A stretch of 64,000 bases of DNA from Branchipolynoe longqiensis (GCA_030323885.1 CM059194.1:3399291-3463290), one strand, 5' to 3'; positions 18,750 through 28,412 are shown, counted from the stretch's first letter. Numbers and translations: made by a program. Notes: generated by a model not told the origin, from the letters alone.

Positions 18750-20547
18750 TTAAAGTTGCATGGTCCGATGGCACTTGAATTCTTTTCTTATTTTTGAGAT
18801 AAATATATCAAATTGATCGTTACAAGCTACTAATCATTAGTCCGGAGTGATTTTGATTAAAGATGATTAGTTTTGAAGTAATATGAGCTGAAAGAACCAA
18901 AAATAATTTCGACAAGCTTGTCAAAAGTCCTGTGGCTATGACCCAGATGGTCGTCTCGCGGTGACCACGTGATGTGAGATGACCTGGAACCTTACAGGGC
19001 TGTAGGTAGGTATTTCTGTTTGGGTTGGTAACATTCTGGGACTGGATTAGTGCCATAGGCCCATATGGCACTAGGGTTTTTAACTAAATATAATGTGTGT
19101 CTGTTGTCTGCTTGTGTCTGTCTATGTATGTCTGTATGTATCTGTGTGTGTGTATTTCTGTGTTTCTCTGTATGTGTGGGTATGTATGTATGTATGTGTG
19201 TGTATGTATGTGTGTGTGTCTGCCTCTATCTGTGTGCGTCTGTCTATGTGTCTCTGTCTGTGTGTGTCTCTCTCTGCAAAGTCAGGTTGGGTGTATGTGT
19301 GTCTGTGTATGTCAGGTGTGTGCATGTCTGTGTGTTTCTGTGTGTGCTGTCTATGCATGTATGTCTGTGTGTGTATATCTATGTGTGTCTGTGTGTGTGT
19401 GAATATGTGTGTGTTTATATGTATGTGTGGTAATGTATGTGTGTATGTGCGTCTGTGTGTATATCTGTGGGTATGTATGTGTGTGGCTGCCTCTGTCTGT
19501 GTGTGTGTCTCTCTCTCTGCAAAGTCAGGTCGGGTATATGTGTGTCTGTGTATGTATGTGTGTGTCTGCGTGTGTATGGGTGTGTATGTCTGTATGTGTG
19601 TGTGCTTGTGTGTATGTATGTGTGTGCGTGTATGTGTGTGTCTGCCTCTGTCTGTGTGTGGCTGTCTATGTGTCTGTGTGTGTGTCTATCTCTGCAAAGT
19701 CATGTCGGGGGTATGTGTCTCTGTGTATGTCAGGTGTGTGCATGTATGTGTGTTTGTGTGTCTGTGTGTGCTGTCTATGCATGTCTGTCTGTGTCTATCT
19801 GTGTGTCTGTCTGTGTGTATATATATATATGGGTGGTAATGTATGTGTGTATGCATGTGTGTATGTTAGTGTGTGTCTGTATGTATATGTATGTGTGTGT
19901 TCTGTGTGTGTATGTCTATGTGTGTATGTCTCTGCATGTCTGTCTGTGTGTATGTCTGTATGTGTCTGTCTGGGGGTGTCTGTGTGTGTGTGTGGCTGGC
20001 TCTCTCTCTGCAAAGTCAGGTTGGGTGTATGTGTGTCTGTGTATGTCGGGTGTGTGCATGTGTGTGTGTTTCTGTGTATGTGTGTGCTGTCTGTGCATGT
20101 CTGTCTGTGTGTGCCTATCTATGGGTGTCTGTCTGTGTGTGTATGTCTGTGTGTGTATGTCTTGTGTGTGTATGTCTGTGTGTGTATGTCTGTGTGTATG
20201 TCTGTCTCTGTGTCTCTGTAAAGTCAGGTCAGGAAACACACAGACATATACACACACATCCACCTCATATCCCCTTCCCCTCTATGACCCTGCACAGCAG
20301 GCCTACTTGGTTGGGGGGGCTAATGGGGTCACGAGATTGGCCTAATTGGTTAATGGCCTTCCTGCATAATGGGTGTTTCAAACTGAGTGTTCAAAGGGGT
20401 GAGGTTATAAACTCACTGGTTCTTCTGTATATACTGTCCCAAATCATTAGCTAATGCACCAGTATCTAAGTTGGATATATAGCATCAAATGTAAGTAGTT
20501 GTTTTAATTTTGACAAAATTATATTTCATCGGACCATGCAACTTTAA
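18750..20547 (+). mobile_element. MITE-M, copy 2, enlarged to 1.8 kb
   Basis: Inverted termini AGTTGCATGGTCCGATG and CATCGGACCATGCAACT lie between TTAA copies at 18750-18753 and 20544-20547. The interior holds family sequence at both ends and a large TG-rich array in the middle. The empty-site comparison with MITE-G copies 1 and 3 supports duplication of TTAA on insertion. Confidence 0.85.
19090..20245 (+). repeat. TG-rich compound microsatellite with higher-order units
   Basis: A long array of TGTGTGTATGTCTG-like words. A marker, CTCTGCAAAGTCAGG (with small changes), recurs at about 19273, 19519, 19690, 20008 and 20213, dividing it into higher-order units of about 170-320 bp. Open frames across it in several frames (up to 302 codons, Cys/Val repeats) are artefacts of repetition and not genes. 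Confidence 0.92.
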
Positions 20548-20747
20548 ATCGGAATGATGGCAGCTTCAGCTCAAATGTGGTAGTCATGGTTCCATTTTGG
20601 GCTGGGTGGCATTTGTCCGTTTTTGCGCCTGAAACCTTTATTTCTCCACTGCCAAATGCAAAGTATCTGAAAATGAGGCTTGGTCATGTCACAATTTGGA
20701 AATGAGAGAACTGATAGTAATTACACAGTGTATTCAAATAGTGCTAA

Positions 20748-20873
20748 GTGGATGGACCGACTCATGGACATCACTCTCACAGGAGAGAGCTAAATGGAGA
20801 GCGGCAGTCAAGTAATGAAAGCAGTCTTTGTCGCAACACGACTGACAGAATAATGATGATAATGATGGTGATA
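20748..20873 (+). mobile_element. RTE-like LINE 3' terminal fragment
   Basis: GACCGACTCATGGACATCAC through AGTAATGAAAGCAGTCTTTG and an imperfect (ATGATG)n tail are nearly identical to the 3' end of the LINE fragment at 61495-62071. It is 5'-truncated to about 125 bp and non-coding. Confidence 0.85.
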
Positions 20874-20877
20874 ACAT

Positions 20878-21552
20878 TGTATAATATTTGTGGATGCCCG
20901 GCCATAATGAGCACCCGAGAATACCAGAAACTCTTCCCCCTTCATTTCACCTGTGATGCTGCTATTCAAACCAAGACTACCAACTCATTAACCATACCTA
21001 AGGAAGAAAGGAAAACAAGTCACAAGGATAGACAGTGAGGATGTTGTGCTTTATTGGCATCAACTCCTGTTCACCTATCAGTGACCTATCACCCTAACCC
21101 CTTACCTTCTGCCCACACAGAATGTCATTGCCTCTATATCCTGTCTCTAAATCAGTGCCTACAGCCCATTGAACCGGAGTCCTATGGTTGTTGCACTCAA
21201 CTCAATTTGGATATGTGAATTTTGGTAGCATCAGAGAGAGTGTCTGGGGTCCTGCTCAAGAGTCAGGAGTAGAGTGCCGCAGTCCAGTGTGACTGGAGCA
21301 TCAGTCTTTCATAATCAATAATCTAGTGAGGCTAGTGTGGTCAGAGGCCAAGAGGGGAGGGGGTGACTGGATATCCCACAGCCTGACAATCAAGCACCCC
21401 CCACAGCCTTGGAGGGTGGGACCACCCAGTCGGGGTGGCAGTGACTCAACCCAGCTGCAGGTGGTGCCTCGGTGTATATGTAGATTAGGCTGGTGTGCTG
21501 GCTCATCGGCAACATGGTAACAGGTAGTTGCAAACAGTTACAAATATATATA
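20878..21552 (-). mobile_element. LTR copy of the 8951 family, truncated
   Basis: The terminus TGTATAATATTTGTGGATGC at 20878 corresponds to the TGTGATATTACTGGATGC end of the copy at 23569. Similarity continues through the CAAGCACCCCCCACAG and CAGCTGCAGGTGGTGCC blocks and stops in TATATATATAAAG at about 21552, where the YR retroelement repeats begin. The U3 end is missing. Confidence 0.8.
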
Positions 21553-21555
21553 TAT

Positions 21556-21645
21556 AAAGTAGGGCTATGTACAAAGGGAAGGATAGAGACGAGTGTTGGG
21601 TCGGACACTTTTATTGAGCGTCTAGGGCATAGCACAATAAACAGG
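21556..21645 (-). repeat. Split direct repeat of the YR retroelement, outer copy
   Basis: About 90 bp (AAAGTAGGGCTATGTACAAA through AGCACAATAAACAGGC) that recurs at 21851-21941 in the same orientation. On the coding (minus) strand each copy contains CAATAAAAG, a possible polyadenylation signal. Paired direct repeats after the recombinase gene are the PAT/Ngaro arrangement. Confidence 0.75.
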
Positions 21646-21850
21646 CATACCGGTAAAAGTTTGAAATCAGGCAGGAGACTGACTGCCCGGTGCGGCAAAC
21701 GCCCGGTGGTGGTGCTCGCAGCCGGCAAGCCGGGGCAAAGACTGGGCAGGTCAACAATTGGACAATACTATGTGTAACGAAGTATACAAAATAATAAATA
21801 ATAATAATAGTCCGCCTATTTATATCTGAATAATTAATGATACATCCCAT

Positions 21851-21941
21851 AAAGTAGGGCTATGTAAGAAGGGAAGGATAGAGACGAGTGTTGGGTCGGA
21901 CACTTTTATTGAGCGTCTAGGGCATAGCACAATAAACAGGC
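21851..21941 (-). repeat. Split direct repeat of the YR retroelement, inner copy
   Basis: Second copy of the 90-bp repeat, 295 bp from the first and differing at only a few positions. It lies 50 bp downstream of the recombinase stop codon on the minus strand. The interval between copies holds AT-rich sequence and a G/C-rich patch. Confidence 0.75.
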
Positions 21942-21990
21942 CAAAGGAGAATGCCTAAGCGTCTCCCCCCAACCCAACGCGTGACTCATC

Positions 21991-22476
21991 CTAGCAGAGT
22001 GCCGTGACCACCCTCAAGTCATTAACTATCCGAGTCCCAAGGGGGTTCTTTAAGTAGCTGTAAACTGTCTCCGAGGCCCAATCCCCCCTGACTTTTAGCT
22101 CTTCAATTGTGGCCCCGCACATAGACCGGAAGGTGCAGCCTCCCCGCCTAAGGGAGTGGGACGAGAGGGTGGAAGCATCAAAACCAGCCCTGGTGGCAAC
22201 ATTTTTAAGGGTGTCCTGGTACACGTTATAAGGAAGAGGACAGGAGAGCCCACCTAAACATGGGATATGGAAAGCAGGAACAGATGGGTCCGCCCTGATC
22301 TGATTGAAATGCATCTCAGTCCAGTGGACCGTGCAGACACTGGTGTCGCAGCACCTAGCGATCGGGATCTCCAGCACCCGTTCACTGAATTGTATTGTCT
22401 TAGAACGGCGAACCATCAGGAGCATCCCCCAGTCATGGAATATGAAGTCAGATCTGAGGAGAGTGGAATCTGACAT
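21991..22476 (-). pseudogene. Tyrosine recombinase, C-terminal part (YR retroelement I)
   Basis: About 160 codons on the minus strand. The catalytic HxxR box appears as SHSLRRGGCTF, followed by the GDWASETVYSYL segment that carries the active tyrosine in DIRS/PAT recombinases. The upstream part with the first arginine is lost where a plus-strand LINE fragment abuts at 22474. The stop is just inside the left end, followed by the split direct repeats. It would join circular element DNA to the genome. The surviving C-terminal half cannot act alone. Confidence 0.85.
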
Positions 22477-23095
22477 AGTATATTTATTAATGACCTACCA
22501 TTGCTGTCTACCAGTGCTAATTTCACACTTTTTGCGGATGATGCTGTCCTCACAGTGCACAATAAAAACATTATTCTGGCAGCTACTATGGTAAACAAGG
22601 TGTTAAAAAAGGTCAGTATTTGGTGTGCTGATAACAAACTTACCTTAGACACACAAAAATCAGAATATGTGATATTTGGAACAAAATCTAGAAAATCGCA
22701 CGCACAAAATATAGAGATATGTATAGGCAATGCAGTGCTAAGAGAAGTGAACTCGTACAAAAACTTACAAACCACACTTGACTCTACACTGAATGCGAAC
22801 CAGCAACTATCGAGGCTGAACCAAATTCTAGGTATGAGAATGACACCCTTTAGAAAAATAAGATGCTACATGAGTGAGAACACCGCGCTCAAACTGTATA
22901 AGGCAACTATACTGCCAATAATATATTATAATGATCTAATCTATGGCCTTTTAACAAAACAACAAGAAAATAAATTACAGAGAACTCAAAACCGAGCTCT
23001 TAGAACAGTATATAGGGGCAAAGTTCTCTCAGTGAATGAGATGCACACTAGATCTAATATCACATACCTAAGCCGAGTTCTTGGTGTAGAACTGG
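22474..23095 (+). pseudogene. LINE reverse transcriptase fragment (motif C onward)
   Basis: It opens with FINDLP and the catalytic FADD box, then the palm and thumb (SIWCADNKLTLDTQKSEYVIFG) and a C-terminal stretch with TILPIIYYNDLIYG. The frame is open for over 200 codons. The 5' part with endonuclease is missing, and the 3' end blends into the YR element near 23095. It is inserted opposite to that element, between its RNase H and recombinase regions. It is L2/Crack-like rather than related to the two CR1-type LINEs in the window. Confidence 0.82.
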
Positions 23096-23104
23096 CGCTG
23101 GTAT

Positions 23105-23564
23105 CCCTGCTGCTCGCTCTTTAGCGCCGCTATCCCTGCAAGAGACAAACGAGGCAGCAAAGACCTGGCTACAGCAGAGCGAACCAGTGATGTCCGCAGC
23201 CCTAATCCTCTAAGCGCTATCATCCTCATTTAACCTACTTAGGGAGTCACAAATCACGTTTAAGCTACTACGTATATAAACAGAGCTAAACACAAAATTA
23301 TTTTCAACTGCCAGCCAGAATAACCTGCGGAGGAAAAACACGATCCCCTTGCATCTGGACCTGCCCGTGTTCAGTTGGCCCAGCCAGCACCCCAATGAAG
23401 GCAGGTCGCATAGACCGCCCACATTTCCTGAACGTTGATGTGTGACGAACCAACATCCGAAGGAGGGATGAGGTGGTGGTGGCCGGCATAGGCCTCGAGA
23501 AGTCTGCTGGCTCCGTCGACGAAGGAGCCAACTAACCAGTCGTGGGCATGGAGGGCCCCGAAAC
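23105..23564 (-). pseudogene. RNase H C-terminal half of YR retroelement I
   Basis: Just beyond the solo LTR, minus-strand codons read GFGALHAHDWLVGSF and later HINVQEMWAVYA, the RNase H strand and helix of DIRS-type Pol. A frameshift follows near 23390. The C-terminal LFWLAVENNFVF...SLNVICDSLSRLN motif (about 23330-23235), also typical, is in another frame. Sequence from about 23220 to 23105 is probably the start of the recombinase ORF. It is continuous with the RT at 24518 if the LTR is disregarded. Confidence 0.75.
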
Positions 23565-23568
23565 CCCA

Positions 23569-24513
23569 TGTGATATTACTGGATGCCCGGCCACGTTTGG
23601 GACACCAGATAATATGACAAAACTCTCCCCGTCATTATCTCTTATCTGTCAGCTCATTTAACCAATATGAAGGAAGAATGAAGACAAGTCACTCAGATAA
23701 ACAGTGGGGAAGTTGTGCTTTATTAACACCGACTTCTGTCCACCTACCAGTGACCTACCATCCACTCCCCTTACCTTCTAGCCACACAAGATATCATTAC
23801 CTCTTTAGCCTGTATAGAAAGCAGTGTACACAGCCCATGGGACAGGAGTCCTATGGCTGTGTTACACTCAATTGGAATATATGAATTTAGCCAGCATCAG
23901 ACAGAGTGTCTGGGGTTCCTGCTCAAGAGTAGGTGTGTCTCACTCAAGAGCCAGGAGTAGAGTGATCTCTCTCCAGGGGGTCTGGAGCAGAGCCTAGAAA
24001 ATATGATCTTGGTTTGAGGCTAGTGTGGTCAGAGAGCCAATGGGAAGTGGGTGACTGGGCAGTCCTCAGCCAGCCAATCAGGCACCTCCACAGTCGGGTG
24101 GGTGGCACCCCCCCCCAGTAGGGGTGGCTGTCACTCAACCAAGCTGCAGGTGGTGCCCTGTGTGTATATGCAGATTAGGCTGGTGGGCCCACCCAGTGGT
24201 CATGTAGGGACAGGTAGCTGCAAACAGTTACAATAGATCTCTGTTAAAATGGTCTCTTCTCCAATTGCACTCTTTATGAATGCATTGAGAAGTATTTCAA
24301 CACTCATGTACTGTCTCTTATTTAGGAACATCTCTTCATTAATCTTAGGCATCATGTATGAACATATATTTCACATAGCTTATATCATGTCATAATGGGA
24401 GTGGGATATTATTACTTTTAGTTTACATAACATCGTCCACACTCCATCACCCAAGAATAATAATGCTGTCTACCAATATACAATTCTAAACCGAAAATCC
24501 GTATATTTTTACA
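23569..24513 (-). mobile_element. Solo LTR, copy 3 (945 bp), in the YR element RNase H
   Basis: The complete LTR runs TGTAAAAATATACGG...ATATCACA on the minus strand. CCCA lies on both sides (23565-23568 and 24514-24517; TGGG on the coding strand), a clean 4-bp target duplication. It splits the RNase H between the SDASNW and GFGA segments. With both termini TG...CA intact and about 945 bp long, it is the best reference copy of this LTR family in the window. Confidence 0.93.
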
Positions 24514-24517
24514 CCCA

Positions 24518-25776
24518 GTTAGATGCATCGCTATAGGTTGATATCACTGGAGCAAACTTCCCCAAGATCCTGGCCTTGCCGTTAAATAGACTAGCAAAGT
24601 TTAACCACCAATCTATGTCATCCCTTATTCCCTTGTTTAAACAGGCTCTATGGTAAGGTTGTTTCAGCTTGGCCATTAAGTCATAGATACATCTCGTGAA
24701 TGTTCTACCGCCTCTAATGACCTTAGAGCAGTGGGCAAGGAGGCCACCAACCCGTTCCAGTTCGTTTTTGGAAGCTTTCCTACGTCCACGGAGTCTATGA
24801 AGGACTTCTATTGTCTTTGCTAGCTTGTCCTCGGGTAGACTGAGCTCTAGACTCAAGGAATCTACATCAATCCCGAGGAACCGGGCCCTGCTGTCGGCTT
24901 TGCTTACCTTCTTGAAACTCACAAAAAACCTGATCCTTCTAAGGATCGCTATTAGTTTCATCTGGGCACCCTCGACCTCGAGCCTAGTGCCCCCCCACAA
25001 CACAAAAGTTGTCTAAGTAGTTAACTACTCGATCTAAGTAGTTAACCACCCGCCTGCCGCCATCATCCTTGGGGACGACAAATGCATCATGAGTACATGA
25101 GGCGGGAACACTTATGACAAATTTTGGAGAATATGTACGGGCTTGATGAAAGGCCCATGCTGAGGCGGTTATCAAGAAAGTAAGTAAAGTTATGATCACC
25201 AGGTCTCGTGTATCGGAGACCCTGGCGTTGCCGGTCCTCAGGGTGGATCGAGACAGCCCTATATGTGTCCTTAATGTCGACGGTTCCAAGAGCGTCACCC
25301 CGTTCCAATATGTCTGTTACGTCATTCAGACTTTTGTATGAACATTTTTGGCAGACTTGATCAATGAAATTATTGACAGAAACATCGGTAGGAATACTAC
25401 AATCGATGACCACCCGCCCGCCGCCATCGTCCTTGGGGACGACAAATGGATCATGAGTACATGAGGCGGGAACACTTATGACGGAGATGTAACCATCTCT
25501 TTCCTCCTCCCGAAACTTCTTGTCGATAATGCCACTCTCCCAGGCTGACTTCCTGCGAATCTTAGTTGGAATGTACCTAGCAGCAAATGCGGGATTAACT
25601 ACACGGAAACCAAACGTAACTCCGATCATGATGTACAACCAATCGGGGTCGGTGTCGCCCCGCAAAAACAGCTCAGCAAAGATTCTACAAGGTCTAAGCT
25701 GAGTAGCGACACCGGCAATCTTATAGACGCATTCGCAGGAACCACCGACACACTCGTTGGTGACCTTAATCGTCAC
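24518..25776 (-). pseudogene. Reverse transcriptase/RNase H of YR retroelement I
   Basis: Read on the minus strand. The N-terminal half (25776-25087) includes FVVPKDDGGGRVVIDC, the motif A strand GTVDIKDTYRAVSI with its catalytic Asp, and RLSMGLSSSPYIFSKI (motif B). A rearrangement follows (see 25045-25119), then a decayed motif C reading NYLDNFCVVGG in which the second Asp is Asn. The C-terminal half (25003-24518) carries ARFLGIDVDS, ERVGGLLAHCSKVI and DDIDWWLNF and ends at STYSDASNW where the solo LTR enters. Domain style is DIRS/PAT. It is inactive because of the lost catalytic Asp, the rearrangement and the insertion. Confidence 0.88.
25045..25119 (-). repeat. Internal 75-bp duplication inside the RT (second copy)
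   Basis: This block repeats the RT segment at 25409-25483 in the same orientation, 364 bp away, with a few substitutions. It replaces the expected sequence between RT motifs B and C. Beside it, CTAAGTAGTTAAC is itself duplicated (25013-25047) around a GTAGTTAACTAC palindrome. Confidence 0.85.
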
Positions 25777-25925
25777 GGGAGGCTCCCCATCCTATTCCCT
25801 AACGCAAACTAGTAGGCTACCGAGATCGCCTTGCTCTACAAACAAGCGATCGTCCTGGCTGGAACCCGCTGGTTGCAACCAGAACAGTCAGGGTAGTCAA
25901 GATCAGTGAAAACATAATCATTGTT

Positions 25926-26175
25926 CAAGTGGCCAGGCATGGTGCCCCCCGGGCCGTTATCATTGAAGACGGGCAAATTGTGACCCGCATCAGCTGCCGC
26001 AGTTTTTGAAGCATCAAAGCTCCCGAGTCAATCCTTGCACTTCTGGCGGGTGTGTGCTCTAGATCCACAAGACGAGCAGGTGTGAGAAAATCGACACTCT
26101 GACCACCCACATCCAGTGTCACTGTTCCACGCATAGCATGCCTTGCGCGCTGCCCTGCCAGGCGACTGTTAAATG
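25926..26175 (-). pseudogene. Possible gag or spacer fragment of YR retroelement I
   Basis: Minus-strand open frame of about 80 codons (SRLAGQRARHAMRGT... to ...ARGAPCLAT) upstream of the RT. It is polar, has no zinc finger and no match I can name. Position suggests Gag or the Gag-Pol linker. The upstream side is cut by an LTR fragment at 26172. Confidence 0.35.
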
Positions 26176-26438
26176 TCCTTTTTCTCCAATTGCATTCTTT
26201 ATGAATACATAGAGGAACATTTCCCAAACCTGAACTGTCTCTTATATGAGAACATCTCTTCATTAATCCTAGGCATCATGTATGAACATATATTTCACAT
26301 AGCTTATATCATGTCACAATGGGAGTGGGGCACCATTGCTTTCTAGATTACATAACCTTCTCCCCACTCCGTTGCCCAAGAATAATAATGCTCTCTGCCA
26401 ATATATAACTCCAAACCGAAAATCCGTATATTTTTACA
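26172..26438 (-). mobile_element. LTR fragment of the 8951 family (U3 end)
   Basis: The terminus TGTAAAAATATACGGATTTT (minus strand, ending at 26438) and about 265 bp of U3 match the other copies, including the ATGATATAAGCTATGTGAAA block. The rest of the LTR is absent; the break lies just before the GGAAAAAGGACA segment. Confidence 0.85.
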
Positions 26439-26602
26439 ATTGGCTCGGCGCTGAAAAAAAATTATATTCTAATGAATAAACTGTTTTACCCCCCAACATA
26501 TCAAAATAATTAAGGTACAAGAATGCCATGGTTGTTTCTGCCTGTTAGCTGACCCAGATATTGAATGTATTCCTGTCATACAGGTAAAGGTGGCTTAAGG
26601 AA

Positions 26603-26893
26603 TCGTCAGACACAGTGAGGAATCCCATGCAAAAGGTCAGGAGTTTGAATGATGATAACCAATGACTTACAAAATTGATTTTGTCGCTCCCTAGACTGGC
26701 GCTCACCATTACTAGGATAGAACAAGGACTGGTTGGTTCAGTATCAGGTTAATGTGACTGAGTGGGAAATCAGGTCAGGTCTCCCAGTGGAGCAGAAATA
26801 TAAATGTCAACATGAGAGTGCACAGTCACAAGTTGGGACCCGTCCTGATATGATCTTGAATGTTGCCAGGATGTAAAACTCCAACAAACAAGC
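26603..26893 (+). mobile_element. SINE-B, diverged copy
   Basis: A weak head (AGGTCAGGAGTTTGAAT in place of a B-box), then CACAAAATTGATTTTGTCGC, TACTAGGATAGAACAAGGAC, ATGTGACTGAGTGGGA and the 3' end TGTTGCCAGGATGTAAAACT. Confidence 0.75.
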
Positions 26894-26929
26894 AACTTAA
26901 GGAATCATGTCAGGTAACATTGGAATGTG

Positions 26930-27260
26930 GCGTTCTCTGTGGCGGAGTGGTTAGAGTGTCTGACTTTTTTCTAGGTCAGACTCCTAATCTAAGGGTCGGC
27001 GGTTCGTTTCCCCGTGCCCCCAGCTCTGCCAATTTGGATTTCCACCGCTGTGTATAACTTACAGCGTCATCAAAGGCCGGTTGCTCTCATACCATGTCTA
27101 TGTCGTGTGGGAGGTTAAAAATCCCTTGGGTCGGTAAAAGTGTAGGCTCGGGCTTTCTATCGTCCAGCAGTGGAATGAGGAAGACCAGTCGTCTATGACT
27201 GAAATGCCCCATGCTTAAACAACTAATGGACCAAAAAAAAAAAAAAAAAAAAAAAAAAAC
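26930..27260 (+). mobile_element. SINE-A, copy 2, with poly-A tail
   Basis: A-box TGGCGGAGTGG at 26940-26950 and B-box-like GGTTCGTTTCC at 27001-27011 form an RNA polymerase III promoter. The body matches the other SINE-A copies to CTCGGGCTTTCTATCG. From about 27165 the 3' end differs (TCCAGCAGTGGAATGAGG...) and finishes in a 27-A run at about 27233-27259. The different tail makes it a distinct subfamily. Confidence 0.88.
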
Positions 27261-27351
27261 CTCTTGGTGAAGACAACATCAGGGAATAGAGGTCGGCAAG
27301 TCCCAGAGGGCAGTGGAGAACAGGGACAGATGGAGACAATTGGTTGCAACG

Positions 27352-27582
27352 TTGTTGTTGTTTGTTGTTGTTTGTTTGTTGTTGTTTTACGTCCTAGCAA
27401 CATCTAAGGTCATATCAGGACGGGTACCGACTTGTGACAGTGTGCACTCATGGCAACTTTATAGTGCTGTCCCACTGGGAAACCAGGCCGCCGGCACCAT
27501 GACCTGGTATCCCACTCAGTCACATTATCCTGACACTGAGCACACCAGTCCTTGCCCTATCTTAATAATGCCGAGCGCCTGG
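27352..27582 (-). mobile_element. SINE-B copy, joined to an opposite head
   Basis: On the minus strand it carries the full body and the GTTGCTAGGACGTAAAACAA 3' end with (GTT)n on the plus strand. Where its own head should be, GATGGCCGAATGAGTTAGAG at 27592-27611 reads in the plus direction, so the head is inverted relative to the body. Confidence 0.78.
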
Positions 27583-27767
27583 CCGGATGGCCGAATGAGT
27601 TAGAGCGGTTGCAACGTAATCTGTGGTGATCCAACGACCCTTTCGATTATTGGATTGATAGTAATAATACATCGCCACTGTATCTGTGCCATCAGTTATC
27701 TCTCAACATTCTTCCAAAAGGCTTCACTATGTCATCATAAAACGATTGTACGGGTTCCTATGATTAC

Positions 27768-27812
27768 ACCATCCTGATATGACTTTAGATGTTGCTAGGA
27801 CGTAAAACAACA
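27768..27812 (+). mobile_element. SINE-B 3' end fragment
   Basis: CATCCTGATATGACTTTAGA, TGTTGCTAGGACGTAAAACA and ACAAACA: the last 45 bp of SINE-B. Confidence 0.75.
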
Positions 27813-27984
27813 AACAAAATATTGCGCCACTGATACTCAATCTTTGACTGAGGATACATCTGGGCGGTACAACCTTGTCCTTCTCCCCGGATATTTAGCT
27901 TCCTGGATTCGGAAGATGAAGACAGAACTCAGAGTCTAATAATGTTGCTGGGCAAACCAATCCTGACCTCATTAAGATACATCT

Positions 27985-28215
27985 TATAGTCCAGATGGGA
28001 TGGCCAAATGAGTTGAGAGTCTGACTTAGGTTTTGGTAGGTCAAAGGATTTGAAGTCCCAAATTGAAAACCTGGCCAAGTGAAACCCATGACTCAAAATT
28101 GATTCTTGTCGCTATGGAGCCTGGCATTTGGGATTACTAGGATAGAGTAAGGAACAGTTGAATGAGTAAGATCAATTATCCATAGTTGAAATTTCCCACA
28201 AATGAACTAATGTAC
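27985..28215 (+). mobile_element. SINE-B-related copy with diverged head
   Basis: GGGATGGCCAAATGAGTTGA matches the A-box region and AAAATTGATTCTTGTCGCTA the body, followed by TACTAGGATAGAGTAAGGA. The B-box region is decayed and the usual 3' end is replaced by TTGAAATTTCCCAC. Confidence 0.6.
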
Positions 28216-28309
28216 AATCAATAAGAATAAGGCTATACGGAATACATAATACAATCACGTGACCAGATCTTTAACCACTAATCAGCACCTCACTGCGGGG
28301 ATGCCTCGA

Positions 28310-28412
28310 TGTAGCGGATGACCTCAATGTGTGGCCTCAATGGGTGACCTCAATGGGTGGCCTCAATGGGTGACCTCAATGGGTGGCCTCAATGGGTGAC
28401 CTCAATGGGTGC
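28310..28412 (+). repeat. 13-bp minisatellite
   Basis: About seven units of CCTCAATGGGTGA or CCTCAATGGGTGG in alternation, so the true unit is 26 bp. Confidence 0.9.

Larger units (their letters stand above)
18599..20636 (+). mobile_element. MITE-G, copy 2, split by MITE-M copy 2
   Basis: Left end GGTTCACTTGCAAAAACCGA and right end TCCGTTTTTGCGCCTGAAAC are inverted repeats. The two halves (18599-18749 and 20548-20636) match copies at 12949 and 60175, where the GATT...GGAATGATGGCAGC region is contiguous. The native element is therefore about 240 bp and was interrupted by a second MITE. Confidence 0.8.

Noticed and set aside
19065..20454. Several overlapping open frames of 100-300 codons (Cys/Val/Ser repeats)
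   Set aside because: They lie in the TG-rich array; openness in all frames follows from the repeat words, with no domain or plausible start.
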